A stretch of DNA of 64,000 nucleotides from JABJAG01 sp038137215 (GTDB taxonomy: Bacteria > Pseudomonadota > Alphaproteobacteria > UBA6615), in the NCBI GenBank assembly GCA_038137215.1, contig JAYQBG010000015.1, forward strand, positions 1 through 64,000, read 5' to 3'. The position numbers were made by a program, and so were the translations under genes. Shown one piece after another: positions 35,228-43,205 of the stretch. The notes under the pieces were generated by a model. It did no database searches. It saw nothing but the letters and a program-made list of their open reading frames with translations, and was not told the DNA's origin. Numbering within the stretch: position 1 is the first letter of the stretch; every line of letters begins with the position of its first letter.

Positions 35228-36343
35228 TCAGACCTCCCGGCTTTCGAAGTCGATCCGCGGATCGACCAGCACATAGGTCACGTCCGTGATTAGCTTGATG
35301 AGCAAACCCATCAGGCCAAATATATAGAGGGTTGCAAAGACGATCGGGTAATCCCGGTTCAGAATGGCTTCAAAACCCAGCAGGCCGAGACCGTCCAGGG
35401 AGAAGATAATCTCTATAAGCAGGGCGCCACCGAACAGCATGGTCAGGAAGGCGGCCGGGAAGCCGGAGATCACGATCAGCATGGCGTTGCGGAAAACGTG
35501 GCCATAGAGAACCCGCTTTTCCTCCAGCCCCTTGGCGCGGGCGGTCACCACATATTGCTGGGAAATCTGATCGAGAAAGGAATTCTTGGTGAGCATGGTC
35601 AGCGCCGCATAGCCACCGATGACCAGCGACCCAACCGGCAGTGCGATGTGCAGCAGATAGTCACCGATCTTTCCGAGCAGACTGAGCTCCTCGAAGTTAT
35701 CCGAGGTCAGGCCCCGGAGCGGGAACCAGTCCACGAAGTTGCCGCTGGCAAACAACTGGATGAACAGGATCGCGATCATGAACGACGGCAGGGCATTGCC
35801 GAAAATCACCACGGCGCTGGTCCAGGCATCGAACCGCGTGCCGTCACGCACGGCCTTGGCGATGCCCAGCGGGATCGAAATGGCGTAGAGGAAAAGCGTG
35901 GTCCAGACGCCGATGGTGATGGAGACCGGCAGCTTCTCGAGCACCAGATCGATGACCGGCCGGTCCTGGAAGAAGCTGTTGCCGAAATCGAACTGGAGAT
36001 AGTTCTTCAGCATCAGGAAAAAGCGTTCATGGGGTGGCTTGTCGAAGCCGACCAGCTGCTCCAGTTCGGCGATGAACTCCGGCGGCAGGCCCCGGGCGCC
36101 GCGGTATTTCGATTCAAAGCTGGTGGTGGCGTCACCCTGCAGCTGGTCCACACCCTGTCCACCGCCATCGCCAAGCCCGCCGGAGACGCGCGAGGTAGCA
36201 TCCACGGCCGTGCCCTGTACCTGGGCGATCATCTGCTCGACGGGGCCGCCCGGCGCGAACTGGATGATCGCGAAGTTGAGCAGGATGATGCCGAACAGGG
36301 TCGGAATGATCAGCAGCAGGCGTCGAACGATATAGGCGAGCAT
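35228..36343 (-). CDS. yejB: ABC transporter permease YejB
   Basis: This 371-residue permease is of the DppB/OppB type. It starts with the family N-terminus MLAYIVRRLLLIIPTLFGII and has the EAA-type loop YVVTARAKGLEEKRVLYGHV. The long insertion after the first helix (about residues 45-110, rich in Gly and Gln: GDGGGQGVDQL) is typical of YejB. It pairs with YejE. The gap to the upstream yejA is 186 bases and contains a fragment of a dispersed repeat, so a separate promoter is possible. Confidence 0.92.
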   Translation of the reverse strand: MLAYIVRRLLLIIPTLFGIILLNFAIIQFAPGGPVEQMIAQVQGTAVDATSRVSGGLGDGGGQGVDQLQGDATTSFESKYRGARGLPPEFIAELEQLVGFDKPPHERFFLMLKNYLQFDFGNSFFQDRPVIDLVLEKLPVSITIGVWTTLFLYAISIPLGIAKAVRDGTRFDAWTSAVVIFGNALPSFMIAILFIQLFASGNFVDWFPLRGLTSDNFEELSLLGKIGDYLLHIALPVGSLVIGGYAALTMLTKNSFLDQISQQYVVTARAKGLEEKRVLYGHVFRNAMLIVISGFPAAFLTMLFGGALLIEIIFSLDGLGLLGFEAILNRDYPIVFATLYIFGLMGLLIKLITDVTYVLVDPRIDFESREV

Positions 36344-36529
36344 GGCGTGTTAGAATCGCTTGGGATGCCGGGGCTCGGCATCCATGCTTAGACACGCTCC
36401 GCTCCTCAGCATCAGGGTTATATTGGTCCTCACCCTGAGGAGAGCCGCAGGCTCTTCTCGAAGGGTGCTGACTGGAACGTTCGGCATGGATGTCATGCTC
36501 GCAGCTTATCCTGCCCGGACGCGTCGGGG
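36344..36529. other. yejA-yejB spacer with a repeat fragment
   Basis: No gene is seen. Bases about 36429-36472 (CCTCACCCTGAGGAGAGCCG then AGGCTCTTCTCGAAGGGTG) form a strong hairpin related to repeat family C. Such a structure between a binding-protein gene and its permease genes often lowers downstream expression. Confidence 0.5.
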
Positions 36530-38392
36530 CTAGCGGCGGCCGCGATAGGCGCGGACGGCAGCGTCCTTTTCCGGATCAATCCACCAGGTGTCCAGTTGCA
36601 CGCCCTGCCGCGGGATTGTTTCGGGAATGCCGTAGCGGTCCCAATAGACGATCCGGTCGGCCGCGAAGTGCCATTGGGGAATCACGTACTGCCCCCAGAT
36701 CAGCGCCCGGTCGAGGGCGCGGGTGCGCTGGATCAGGCTCTCGCGGTTCGGCGCGGTGGAGATCAGCTCGATCAGCTCATCAATCACCGGATCGGAGATG
36801 CCGGCGAGATTGCGTGAGCCGTTCCGGGTCGCGGAGTCACTGCTCCAGTACTCGCGCTGTTCGTTGCCCGGGGATTCGGACTGGCCCCAGATGCCCGAAA
36901 TCATGTCGAAATCGAACGTGTCCGTGCGCTCACGATACTGGGAGGCATCGACCACGCGTACGCTTGCGGTCACGCCCAGACGCTCCAGATTGCGGGCGAA
37001 GGGCAGGGCGATCCGCTCGAAGGTCTGGCTGCCAAGCAGAATCTCGAACTCCAGCGGCGCGCCGGTTTCGGCGTTGACGCGCTTGCCGTCCCGGATCACC
37101 CACCCGGCGTCCTCCAGCAGTTTTGCCGCCTTGCGGAGGTTACCGCGGATGCCCCGTGACCCGGACCCGTCCGTGGTCGGCGGCACATAGGCCTGGGTAA
37201 AGACTTCCTCGGGAAGCTGGTCGCGAAACCGCTCGAGAATTTCGCGTTCCTCCGCGCCCGCATCCTGAAGTGTGCCGCGGCTGCTCAGGTCCGAATTGTC
37301 GAAGTAGCTGTCGGTGCGGGCATAGGAATCGTAGAACAGGTTCTTGTTCGACCACTCGAAATCGAAGGCCATGGCGAGCGCGGATCGCACCCGGCGGTCC
37401 TCGAACATCGGCTTGCGCAGATTGAAGACGAAGGCCTGGATGGGGGCGGTGCGCTGATGGGGAAATTCGCTCAGTTTCAGCATCCCGTCCTGATAGGGCT
37501 TGGTGTTGGTGTACTCGGTCGCCCAGGCCTTGGCTGAGTTTTCGCGGATACGGTCGAGGTCGCCGGAAATCTGCGCGATCCGGGAGACGCCGGCATCGCG
37601 GAAATACTCAAAGCGCATCGTGTCGATGTTGTTGCGGCCGATACTCACCGGCAGATTTCTGCCCCAGTATTTGGGTACGCGCTCATAGGTGATGGACCGA
37701 CCGGTTTTGACGCCCGCAATGCGGTAGGGGCCGCTGCCGAGCGGAATTTCCAGTGTGGTCTTGGAAAAATCGCGCGATTCCGACTCCCAGTAATGCGCCG
37801 GCAGGATCGGAAGCTGGCCGATGATCAGCGCCAGTTCCGGGTTCTTCACATTGCCGAAGGAGAACTTCACCTTGTTCGGACCGGTCTGTTCCACGGTCGT
37901 GACGTCCCGGTAATAGAAGCGATAGAAGGGGGCGCCCTGTTCGCGCAGGGTGTTGAAGGAGAAGATGACATCGGCGGGGGTTACCGGTTCCCCGTCATGC
38001 CATTTCGCATCGCTGTGCAGTTCGTATTCGACCCAGGAGCGGTCGTCGGGAATCTCCATGGTGATGCACAGCTGGCAGTATTGCGTGAAGGGTTCGTCGG
38101 CGGATGCGGTCGTCAGGGTGTCGTAGATCAGCCCCACACCGGCGGCCGGATTGCCCTGGACGATGAACGGGTTGAGGCTGTCGAACGTGCCGATGGCGCG
38201 CCGCACATCAACGCCGCCCTTGAGCGCGCCCGGATTGACATAGTCGAAATGGGAAAAGGCCGGACCGTATTTCGGCTCGCCATGCATGGCCATGCCATGG
38301 GCCGGCCCGTCCGTGCCGGTCAGGGCCTGTGCGGGTGAGGAAAAGGCCAGCCCAAGGCCGGCGGCGATGGTGAGATATCGAAGGTGGCGCAT
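36530..38392 (-). CDS. yejA: Extracellular solute-binding protein YejA
   Basis: This 620-residue periplasmic peptide-binding protein belongs to the SBP_bac_5 family. A Sec signal peptide is visible (MRHLRYLTIAAGLGLAFSSP, then cleavage after AQA). The mature part includes the family block ISYERVPKYWGRNLPV-like sequence (here ITYERVPKYWGRNLPV) and IRTMRFEYFRD-like NIDTMRFEYFRDAG. It captures oligopeptides for YejBEF. It is the first gene of yejABEF, ends in TAG, and is followed by the 186-base spacer before yejB. Confidence 0.92.
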   Translation of the reverse strand: MRHLRYLTIAAGLGLAFSSPAQALTGTDGPAHGMAMHGEPKYGPAFSHFDYVNPGALKGGVDVRRAIGTFDSLNPFIVQGNPAAGVGLIYDTLTTASADEPFTQYCQLCITMEIPDDRSWVEYELHSDAKWHDGEPVTPADVIFSFNTLREQGAPFYRFYYRDVTTVEQTGPNKVKFSFGNVKNPELALIIGQLPILPAHYWESESRDFSKTTLEIPLGSGPYRIAGVKTGRSITYERVPKYWGRNLPVSIGRNNIDTMRFEYFRDAGVSRIAQISGDLDRIRENSAKAWATEYTNTKPYQDGMLKLSEFPHQRTAPIQAFVFNLRKPMFEDRRVRSALAMAFDFEWSNKNLFYDSYARTDSYFDNSDLSSRGTLQDAGAEEREILERFRDQLPEEVFTQAYVPPTTDGSGSRGIRGNLRKAAKLLEDAGWVIRDGKRVNAETGAPLEFEILLGSQTFERIALPFARNLERLGVTASVRVVDASQYRERTDTFDFDMISGIWGQSESPGNEQREYWSSDSATRNGSRNLAGISDPVIDELIELISTAPNRESLIQRTRALDRALIWGQYVIPQWHFAADRIVYWDRYGIPETIPRQGVQLDTWWIDPEKDAAVRAYRGRR

Positions 38393-38760
38393 ATGTCCTC
38401 CCGGACCGAACGAACAGATGCCTCTAGATGGGGGCAGAAGTCCCCGAGGATCAAGGAAAACCGACGCGGTTTCACGCTCTCGTTAGGAACAACCGGAGTT
38501 GTGCCGGATTTTGGCCGGATTTGCGCCCGATTTCGGCGGGTTGCGAATTTCAACCCTCTCCGCCCTGGAGGGGGGAGAGGGTGGCGAGCGCCAGCGAGCC
38601 GGGTGAGGTGGGCTTGAGGCTGGACCGTCGCCCCGGCGGGGCGGCGTAAGCCAGCGGAAAGAAGAACTTCGCCGCGAACCCCACCTCACCCCGACCCTCT
38701 CCTCCCCCAGCGGGGAGGAGAGGGAGAGAGATTGGATGGCTTCGCCTGTACGCGAATACC

Positions 38761-38795
38761 AAACCGGACAGCCGCGGATCGTCTCCGCGTATGAC
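38761..38795. repeat. 35-base direct repeat, copy 1
   Basis: The sequence begins AAACCGGACAGCCGCGGATC and matches 38972-39006 with only two differences, both C versus T. The two copies flank a family B and a family D palindrome. Confidence 0.85.
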
Positions 38796-38810
38796 CTTAT
38801 GGAAGTGGGG

Positions 38811-38895
38811 CGTCATTGCGAGGGCCGCAGGCCCGCGGCAATCCAGGGGCCGGGATAGGTCCGCACTGGATTGCTTCACCTCGTTCGCAATGACG
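38811..38895. repeat. Palindromic repeat, family B, copy 2
   Basis: The element begins GTCATTGCGAGGGCCGCAGG and ends GTTCGCAATGAC as an inverted partner, with the shared inner arms GGCAATCCAG and CTGGATTGC. Confidence 0.85.
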
Positions 38896-38927
38896 GGGGT
38901 GGCGGCGCTCTGACTTTATCCGATACC

Positions 38928-38955
38928 GTCATGCCCGGACTTGATCCGGGCATCT
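38928..38955. repeat. Short palindromic repeat, family D, copy 2
   Basis: The sequence GTCATGCCCGGACTTGATCC followed by GGGCATC is identical to the copy at 21084-21112. Confidence 0.8.
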
Positions 38956-38971
38956 CCCCGCGGTCGAGACG

Positions 38972-39006
38972 AAACCGGACAGCTGCGGATTGTCTCCGCG
39001 TATGAC
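38972..39006. repeat. 35-base direct repeat, copy 2
   Basis: This is the second copy of the direct repeat at 38761-38795, starting AAACCGGACAGCTGCGGATT. The pair lies 211 bases apart, consistent with a local duplication or the ends of a larger composite element. Confidence 0.85.
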
Positions 39007-39033
39007 GAAGTTTGATGCGTGGTGTGGGCCGCG

Positions 39034-39558
39034 TCAGACGGATTCGGCGCTGTAGGTGAGCCCGAGGGACTGGGCTGTGTTGTCCACGGCGGCGAGACAG
39101 GTGTCGGCGCGGTCTTCGGGAATCCAGGCTTCGATGCGCACGATGTAGTCTTCTGCCGATCCGCCGCTCACCCGTTCACAATCCATCCGGACGATATTCG
39201 CACCGTAATCCGAGAAGGCTTCGGTCAGCCGGGCGACAAGCCCGGGCCGGTCGGTGCCGCGCACCTCGACCCGATGGGTCACCTGATCGATGTCGGGGTG
39301 ACCGCGGCCCAGCGTAAACGGCGTGACCGAAATCTCCGCGCCATCCAGTTCGTCGATGCCCATGAGGGCATCGTGAACGTCCTCCACGGAGAGGTCATCG
39401 GGCAGGCGCGCGACAGTCGCGAACTCCGCCGCGGCGGCGAGCACGGCGAAGCTGGCATCGCCGATATCGGCGCCCAGATCAAAGAGGCGTCCGGTGACCG
39501 CCGAGAGAAGCCCCGTCCGGTCGGGGCAGGAGATTGCGATACGGATGTCGTGCGCCAT
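39034..39558 (-). CDS. Double ACT-domain protein, GcvR-like
   Basis: This 174-residue protein is made of two ACT domains: IRIAISCPDRTGLLSAVTGR at the N-terminus, and HRVEVRGTDRPGLVARLTEA from about residue 93. The layout matches GcvR, the repressor of the glycine cleavage system that acts by binding GcvA, and related amino-acid-sensing proteins. No DNA-binding domain is present, so it must act through a partner or metabolite. The ligand is probably glycine or another amino acid, by analogy only. Confidence 0.82.
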   Translation of the reverse strand: MAHDIRIAISCPDRTGLLSAVTGRLFDLGADIGDASFAVLAAAAEFATVARLPDDLSVEDVHDALMGIDELDGAEISVTPFTLGRGHPDIDQVTHRVEVRGTDRPGLVARLTEAFSDYGANIVRMDCERVSGGSAEDYIVRIEAWIPEDRADTCLAAVDNTAQSLGLTYSAESV

Positions 39559-39755
39559 GGCGAAATGACCTTCCTGTTGGATCGATCCAGACGAAAGAAC
39601 GCGAATGGGGAGTCCCGTCTGGTCCCCTCGGCGTGAATCTGCGTCATGCGCCGGGGGATTTCCATCATTGTTTCGGCGTCGGGAGAGCCGCCATGCCCAG
39701 CCTGTGCATCCTTCGGTGGTACGGTGCGGGTGTTACATGCTTTAGGCTGACGATT

Positions 39756-40133
39756 ATGTTTGGCATTTTCGGCCGGTTCGGCCGCGCGCGCGACTTGCGC
39801 CAACTCGACGAAGAACTCAGCCGCGCCGGCGTGCACCCGGCGATGGCGTCCGATGCTGTCAAGTTCACGATCATCCGCTTGCTGAAAAACGCCCATGGGG
39901 TCGCCGCGCCGCAATTCGCGCAAGCCGCCCCGCTCGTCGCCTATTGCATGATCGGATCCGGACCCTTCGCCGACGGTAACGGTGCGGAGTTGACCCGGGC
40001 CGTCGAGCAGCGGCTTCACAAGGCTGTCGCGGAAGAAAGCAGTCTCGACGCGCAGCTGGTCCTGCTCACCATGCATGCAAAGATTATCCGCGCCGAAGTG
40101 GTCGAGCGTTTCGGATTAAACATCGACGCGTGA
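39756..40133 (+). CDS. Hypothetical protein
   Basis: This 125-residue protein is of unknown function. It begins with a basic, hydrophobic N-terminus (MFGIFGRFGRARDLRQLDEE) and is otherwise helical and soluble, with FTIIRLLKNAHGVAAPQFAQ in the middle and LLTMHAKIIRAEVVERFGLN at the end. Regular codon usage supports it as real. The frame is open further upstream to 39534, but ATG 39756 is the natural start because the upstream residues look like intergenic translation. It is divergent from the double-ACT gene with no close neighbour on its strand. Confidence 0.65.
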   Translation: MFGIFGRFGRARDLRQLDEELSRAGVHPAMASDAVKFTIIRLLKNAHGVAAPQFAQAAPLVAYCMIGSGPFADGNGAELTRAVEQRLHKAVAEESSLDAQLVLLTMHAKIIRAEVVERFGLNIDA

Positions 40134-40216
40134 CCCGCCGCCGGCCATAACCGTCAACAGCGGCAGCGCCGTGCCGTTTCCGAAAGGCGCGATACAGAAC
40201 CGGCACGGCGTATCCT

Positions 40217-40846
40217 TCAGCTCGACAGGCCGACGGCGCGGCCCAGATAGCTTCGCTCGGTCACATAGCGGGCCAGGAAACGCGCCAGATCGGAGCGCGC
40301 GATCTTCAGATCAAGTCCCCGCGCACTGACCGGGACATCCTCGATAGCCGGCCGGCGAGTGGGTTCATCGGTGAAGGTAGAAGGACGCACAATCGTCCAC
40401 TCGAGCCCACTGGCCTTGACCAGTTGCTCCTGCAGTTCGTGATCGCGGAAGATCGGGGCCAGGAGCGCGCCGAACATCACCCGCTTCCACCAGAAGTTCA
40501 GGTTGGACCAACTCTCATACGCGCCGAGGGTTGACTGGCAAATCAGGCGCCTGACGCCATGAGCTTGCATGGCCCGGATGATATTCAGGGTGCCCTTCGA
40601 GCGAATGACGCTCTAGCGCGACATGCCGGCGCCAAGAGTGATGACAACAGCATCATGGCCTGCGATGGCGTCGAGGACGTCACTGGCGTCCAACGCATCG
40701 CCCGCGACAAGCGAAAGCTTGGGCTCTGTCATGGCCAGTTTCCCAGGGTTGCGGGCAAAGGCTATGACGTCGTGGCCTGCCTTGAGAAGTTCCTCGACGG
40801 CCAGATGACCGACGCTGCCGGTGGCTCCGGATACGGAGACGTTCAT
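40217..40846 (-). pseudogene. NAD(P)-binding (NmrA/SDR-like) protein with one in-frame TAG
   Basis: The frame encodes an atypical short-chain dehydrogenase-like NAD(P)-binding protein of about 209 residues. The N-terminal glycine-rich loop is VSVSGATGSVGHLAVEELLK and the C-terminal half holds AHGVRRLICQSTLGAYES. A TAG at 40614-40616 (complement strand) falls between HDAVVITLGAGMSR and SVIRSKGTLNIIRAMQAHGV. Both halves are in the same frame and there is no indel. CAG or AAG is the likely original codon. The ATG at 40846 has AGGAG with good spacing. It is divergent from a TetR gene and shares its operator region, so it is probably the regulated target. Recent inactivation or a base error is likely. 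Confidence 0.8.
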
Positions 40847-40883
40847 TGCAATTCTCCTGTGGGGTCCGGAGCAAGCGTTGAAA

Positions 40884-40940
40884 TTGACACTGTGTAAAGT
40901 TGACAAGGTGTCAATAGTCGATAAATTGACATGATGTCAA
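40884..40940. promoter_or_regulatory. Triple TetR-type operator
   Basis: Three copies of a 15-base palindrome, TTGACA-N3-TGTCAA, occupy the spacer between the divergent NAD(P)-binding and TetR genes. They lie at 40884-40898 (imperfect, TGTAAA in the right half), 40900-40914 (perfect) and 40926-40940 (perfect). The last overlaps the TetR start codon (40931). The centres are 16 and 26 bases apart. TTGACA is also the sigma-70 -35 consensus, so bound repressor would block the promoters. This strongly suggests autoregulation by the adjacent TetR protein. Confidence 0.82.
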
Positions 40941-41521
40941 GTGATCAGATCGATACCAAAACCCGTATTCTCGACACCACGTGGAACCTGTTGGAATCCG
41001 GAGATAAAGCCGTTCGAATGTCCGATATTGCGAAAGCAGTGGGCATCAGCCGTCAGGCGCTCTACCTGCATTTCCCGAATCGCGCGGAACTTCTCGTGGC
41101 GACGACGCGTCACATAGATGCCGTGAAGAACGTTGACGCGCGACTTGCACAGAGCCGGTCTGCAGCTTCCGGAATTGAGCGGTTGCATGCCTTCGTTCAG
41201 GCCTGGGGCGGCTACATTCCCGATATACATGGCATTTCCGTTGCGCTGCGCGCCATGCGCGAGAGTGACAAGGCAGCCGCCATGGCATGGGATGACCGGA
41301 TGCTGGCGGTTCGGCACGGATGTGAAGCGGTGGTGCGCGCGATCGCTGCAAATGGAGACCTCAGGAGCGAACTCGCCGAGCAGACGGCGACGGACCTTCT
41401 CTGGACCCTGCTTTCTGTCGAAAACTGGGAGCGCCTGGTTCGTGACTGCGGTTGGTCACAGGCGGCTTACGAGCAAACAATGAGAGAAACTACTGAAGCT
41501 GCATTGTTGGCAAGTCACTGA
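40931..41521 (+). CDS. TetR-family transcriptional regulator
   Basis: This 196-residue repressor has an N-terminal helix-turn-helix (residues about 8-55: DTKTRILDTTWNLLESGDKA, then MSDIAKAVGISRQALYLHFP) and a variable ligand-binding domain. The start may be either of two adjacent ATGs, at 40931 or 40934. It is divergent from the NAD(P)-binding gene, with three palindromic operators between them, one covering its own start codon. The inducer is unknown. Confidence 0.9.
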   Translation: MMSSDQIDTKTRILDTTWNLLESGDKAVRMSDIAKAVGISRQALYLHFPNRAELLVATTRHIDAVKNVDARLAQSRSAASGIERLHAFVQAWGGYIPDIHGISVALRAMRESDKAAAMAWDDRMLAVRHGCEAVVRAIAANGDLRSELAEQTATDLLWTLLSVENWERLVRDCGWSQAAYEQTMRETTEAALLASH

Positions 41522-41594
41522 CCGGCCGCTTTGTCCGCATGGCGGTCATCCGGCCATGGCTTGGGTGACGAGTCCGAAATGTGTCGGGGTCAGA

Positions 41595-42395
41595 TCACCC
41601 GTCAGTGGTGAGAATACCGAGCGCCGCTGCGTGGACGGCTGAATCCCCGGCGGCGAGAACGGAACCCGGTGAATCGATCCGCAGGGGAAGTCCCTCCCAG
41701 TCAGTGATGGTGCCGCCCGCACTTTCGACGATTACGGCATGGGACAGGTAATCATAGGGCTGCATGCCGCTTTCCACGGCCAGGTCAGTCTCACCGGATG
41801 CGACCATGGCGTAGGCCCAGGCGTCGGTGCCAAAACGCACATCGCGCATCGCGGGTTTCAGGCGCGCATAACGTATGCCGTCAGCCTCGTCGAACATGTC
41901 CGGTGAGGTGGTGCAGGCCCGTGCCGCGGCCAGCGACGGGCAGGCGCGAACCCGACAGGCCTTACCGGTCTCGCCGCGCCCCCAGTGCAGAGCCGGTCCG
42001 CCGCGCACTGCCATCCAGCGCTCGTCCAGTGCCGGGTAGGCGTTCAGTCCCAGCACCGGGTCGCCGTCGCGCACCAGGGCGATCAGGGTGGCAAACAGCG
42101 GAATGCCGTTGATGAAGGCGCGGGTCCCGTCGATCGGGTCCAGCACCCAGACGAATTCGGAGTCCGTGCGTTCGGCACCGTGTTCCTCACCCAGAATGCC
42201 ATGCTCGGGGAAGGCCTCGTTGATGAGGGCCCGCATCGCGGCTTCGGCGTCGCGATCAGCCAGGGTCACCGGGCTGTCATCGTCCTTGGTTTCAATGGCC
42301 AGATTGGTGCGGAACAATTCCATGGCGGCCGTCCCGGCGGTGTCGGCCAGGCGGTGGGCCAGAACACCGAAGGCGGGATCGAACGGTTCGGTCAA
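41595..42395 (-). CDS. hisN: Histidinol-phosphatase, inositol-monophosphatase type
   Basis: This 266-residue Mg2+-dependent phosphatase of the inositol monophosphatase fold is the type that serves as histidinol-phosphatase in alphaproteobacteria and actinobacteria. The metal motifs are HGILGEEHGAE (Glu-Glu) and WVLDPIDGTRAFINGIPLFA (DPIDGT). The C-terminal Asp site lies in VRFGTDAWAYAMVASGETDL. It would remove phosphate from L-histidinol phosphate in histidine synthesis. Inositol phosphatase activity cannot be excluded. Confidence 0.85.
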   Translation of the reverse strand: MTEPFDPAFGVLAHRLADTAGTAAMELFRTNLAIETKDDDSPVTLADRDAEAAMRALINEAFPEHGILGEEHGAERTDSEFVWVLDPIDGTRAFINGIPLFATLIALVRDGDPVLGLNAYPALDERWMAVRGGPALHWGRGETGKACRVRACPSLAAARACTTSPDMFDEADGIRYARLKPAMRDVRFGTDAWAYAMVASGETDLAVESGMQPYDYLSHAVIVESAGGTITDWEGLPLRIDSPGSVLAAGDSAVHAAALGILTTDG

Positions 42396-42467
42396 GGCGG
42401 CGGCTCCCCAAAGACAAAGCGGCGCTTCCGCGCCGATTTGAAGATAGCCGCTTTCGGGTGCGCCTGA

Positions 42468-43010
42468 CTACTGCGCCGGAATGGGCGGCGGATTGTCGGC
42501 GAACTGCCGCAGATAGGCGATGACATTGGCGCGGTCCTGAACCTTGCTCAGGCCCGCAAAGTTCATCTTCGTACCCGGCGCGTAGTCCTTCGGCTTGGCG
42601 AAGAAGGCGTTCAGGTTCTCGTAGTCCCAGGGCTCTTCGATCGACATGAGCGCATCGGAATAGGCAAAACTCGGCTCGTGCCCCTTTTCGGAGCCGACCA
42701 CGTTGTATAGGTTCGGCCCAACCTTGTTGGCGCCGCCCTTCTCCACAGAATGGCAAGTGGCGCAGCGTTTAAAGGCGCGCTCACCGGCCGCCGGGTCGGC
42801 CGAAGCCAGCAGCGGCAGGACGGGATCAAGCGTCTTTTCAACCGGCGCAGCCGCAGCCACCTGGGTGCCGTCTTCCGGCACATCGACCGCATAGGCGTTG
42901 ATGTCGAGATGTTCGGTGTGGGTCACCTCATCAATCGCCACGCCAATCGCAAACGCGACCGTCAGTGCGATCAACGCCGATCCCCAGACCTTGTAGAATT
43001 CGCCACCCAT
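42468..43010 (-). CDS. cycM: Membrane-anchored cytochrome c (CycM-like)
   Basis: This 180-residue class I cytochrome c is held by one N-terminal helix (VWGSALIALTVAFAIGVAID). The haem site is CATCH in RCATCHSVEKGGANKVGPNL, and the methionine ligand is in PGTKMNFAGLSK. This is the CycM/c552 arrangement that passes electrons from the bc1 complex to cytochrome c oxidase. A proline/alanine linker joins anchor and domain. It is divergent from kdsB, an arrangement common in this class. Confidence 0.9.
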   Translation of the reverse strand: MGGEFYKVWGSALIALTVAFAIGVAIDEVTHTEHLDINAYAVDVPEDGTQVAAAAPVEKTLDPVLPLLASADPAAGERAFKRCATCHSVEKGGANKVGPNLYNVVGSEKGHEPSFAYSDALMSIEEPWDYENLNAFFAKPKDYAPGTKMNFAGLSKVQDRANVIAYLRQFADNPPPIPAQ

Positions 43011-43205
43011 AACTCAATTACCCCGTATCAACCGGATCGATCGTGAGGCGTAATCAGCCGCACGCCGCGAATTTAGCGAGCGGACAATCGCCTGTCCACG
43101 CGGGAGACGGTTCCGTTCGCGTCGAGGGACATATATCTTTCACACCACCGACCGGCCAGCGCTGATCGGTATCTCGCGGCATTAGGTCGCAGCGCTCGCA
43201 GAGGG

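Larger units (their letters stand above)
38393..39033. other. Gene-free 641-base spacer, a mosaic of repeats
   Basis: No gene is supported. The proximal part upstream of yejA (38400-38540) may contain its promoter. The rest is built of dispersed repeats: two CCTCTCC-type tracts (about 38551-38585 and 38690-38732), a family B palindrome (38811-38895), a family D element (38928-38955), and two copies of a 35-base direct repeat (38761-38795 and 38972-39006). The short frames crossing it are artefacts. Confidence 0.8.

Noticed and set aside
11434..40846. Genome-wide reassignment of TAG to an amino acid
   Set aside because: Several intact genes end at TAG at their normal lengths (mrpB, mrpE, the LysR gene, pheA, yejA, yejF), and the monooxygenase also has TGA, so a code change does not explain the broken genes.
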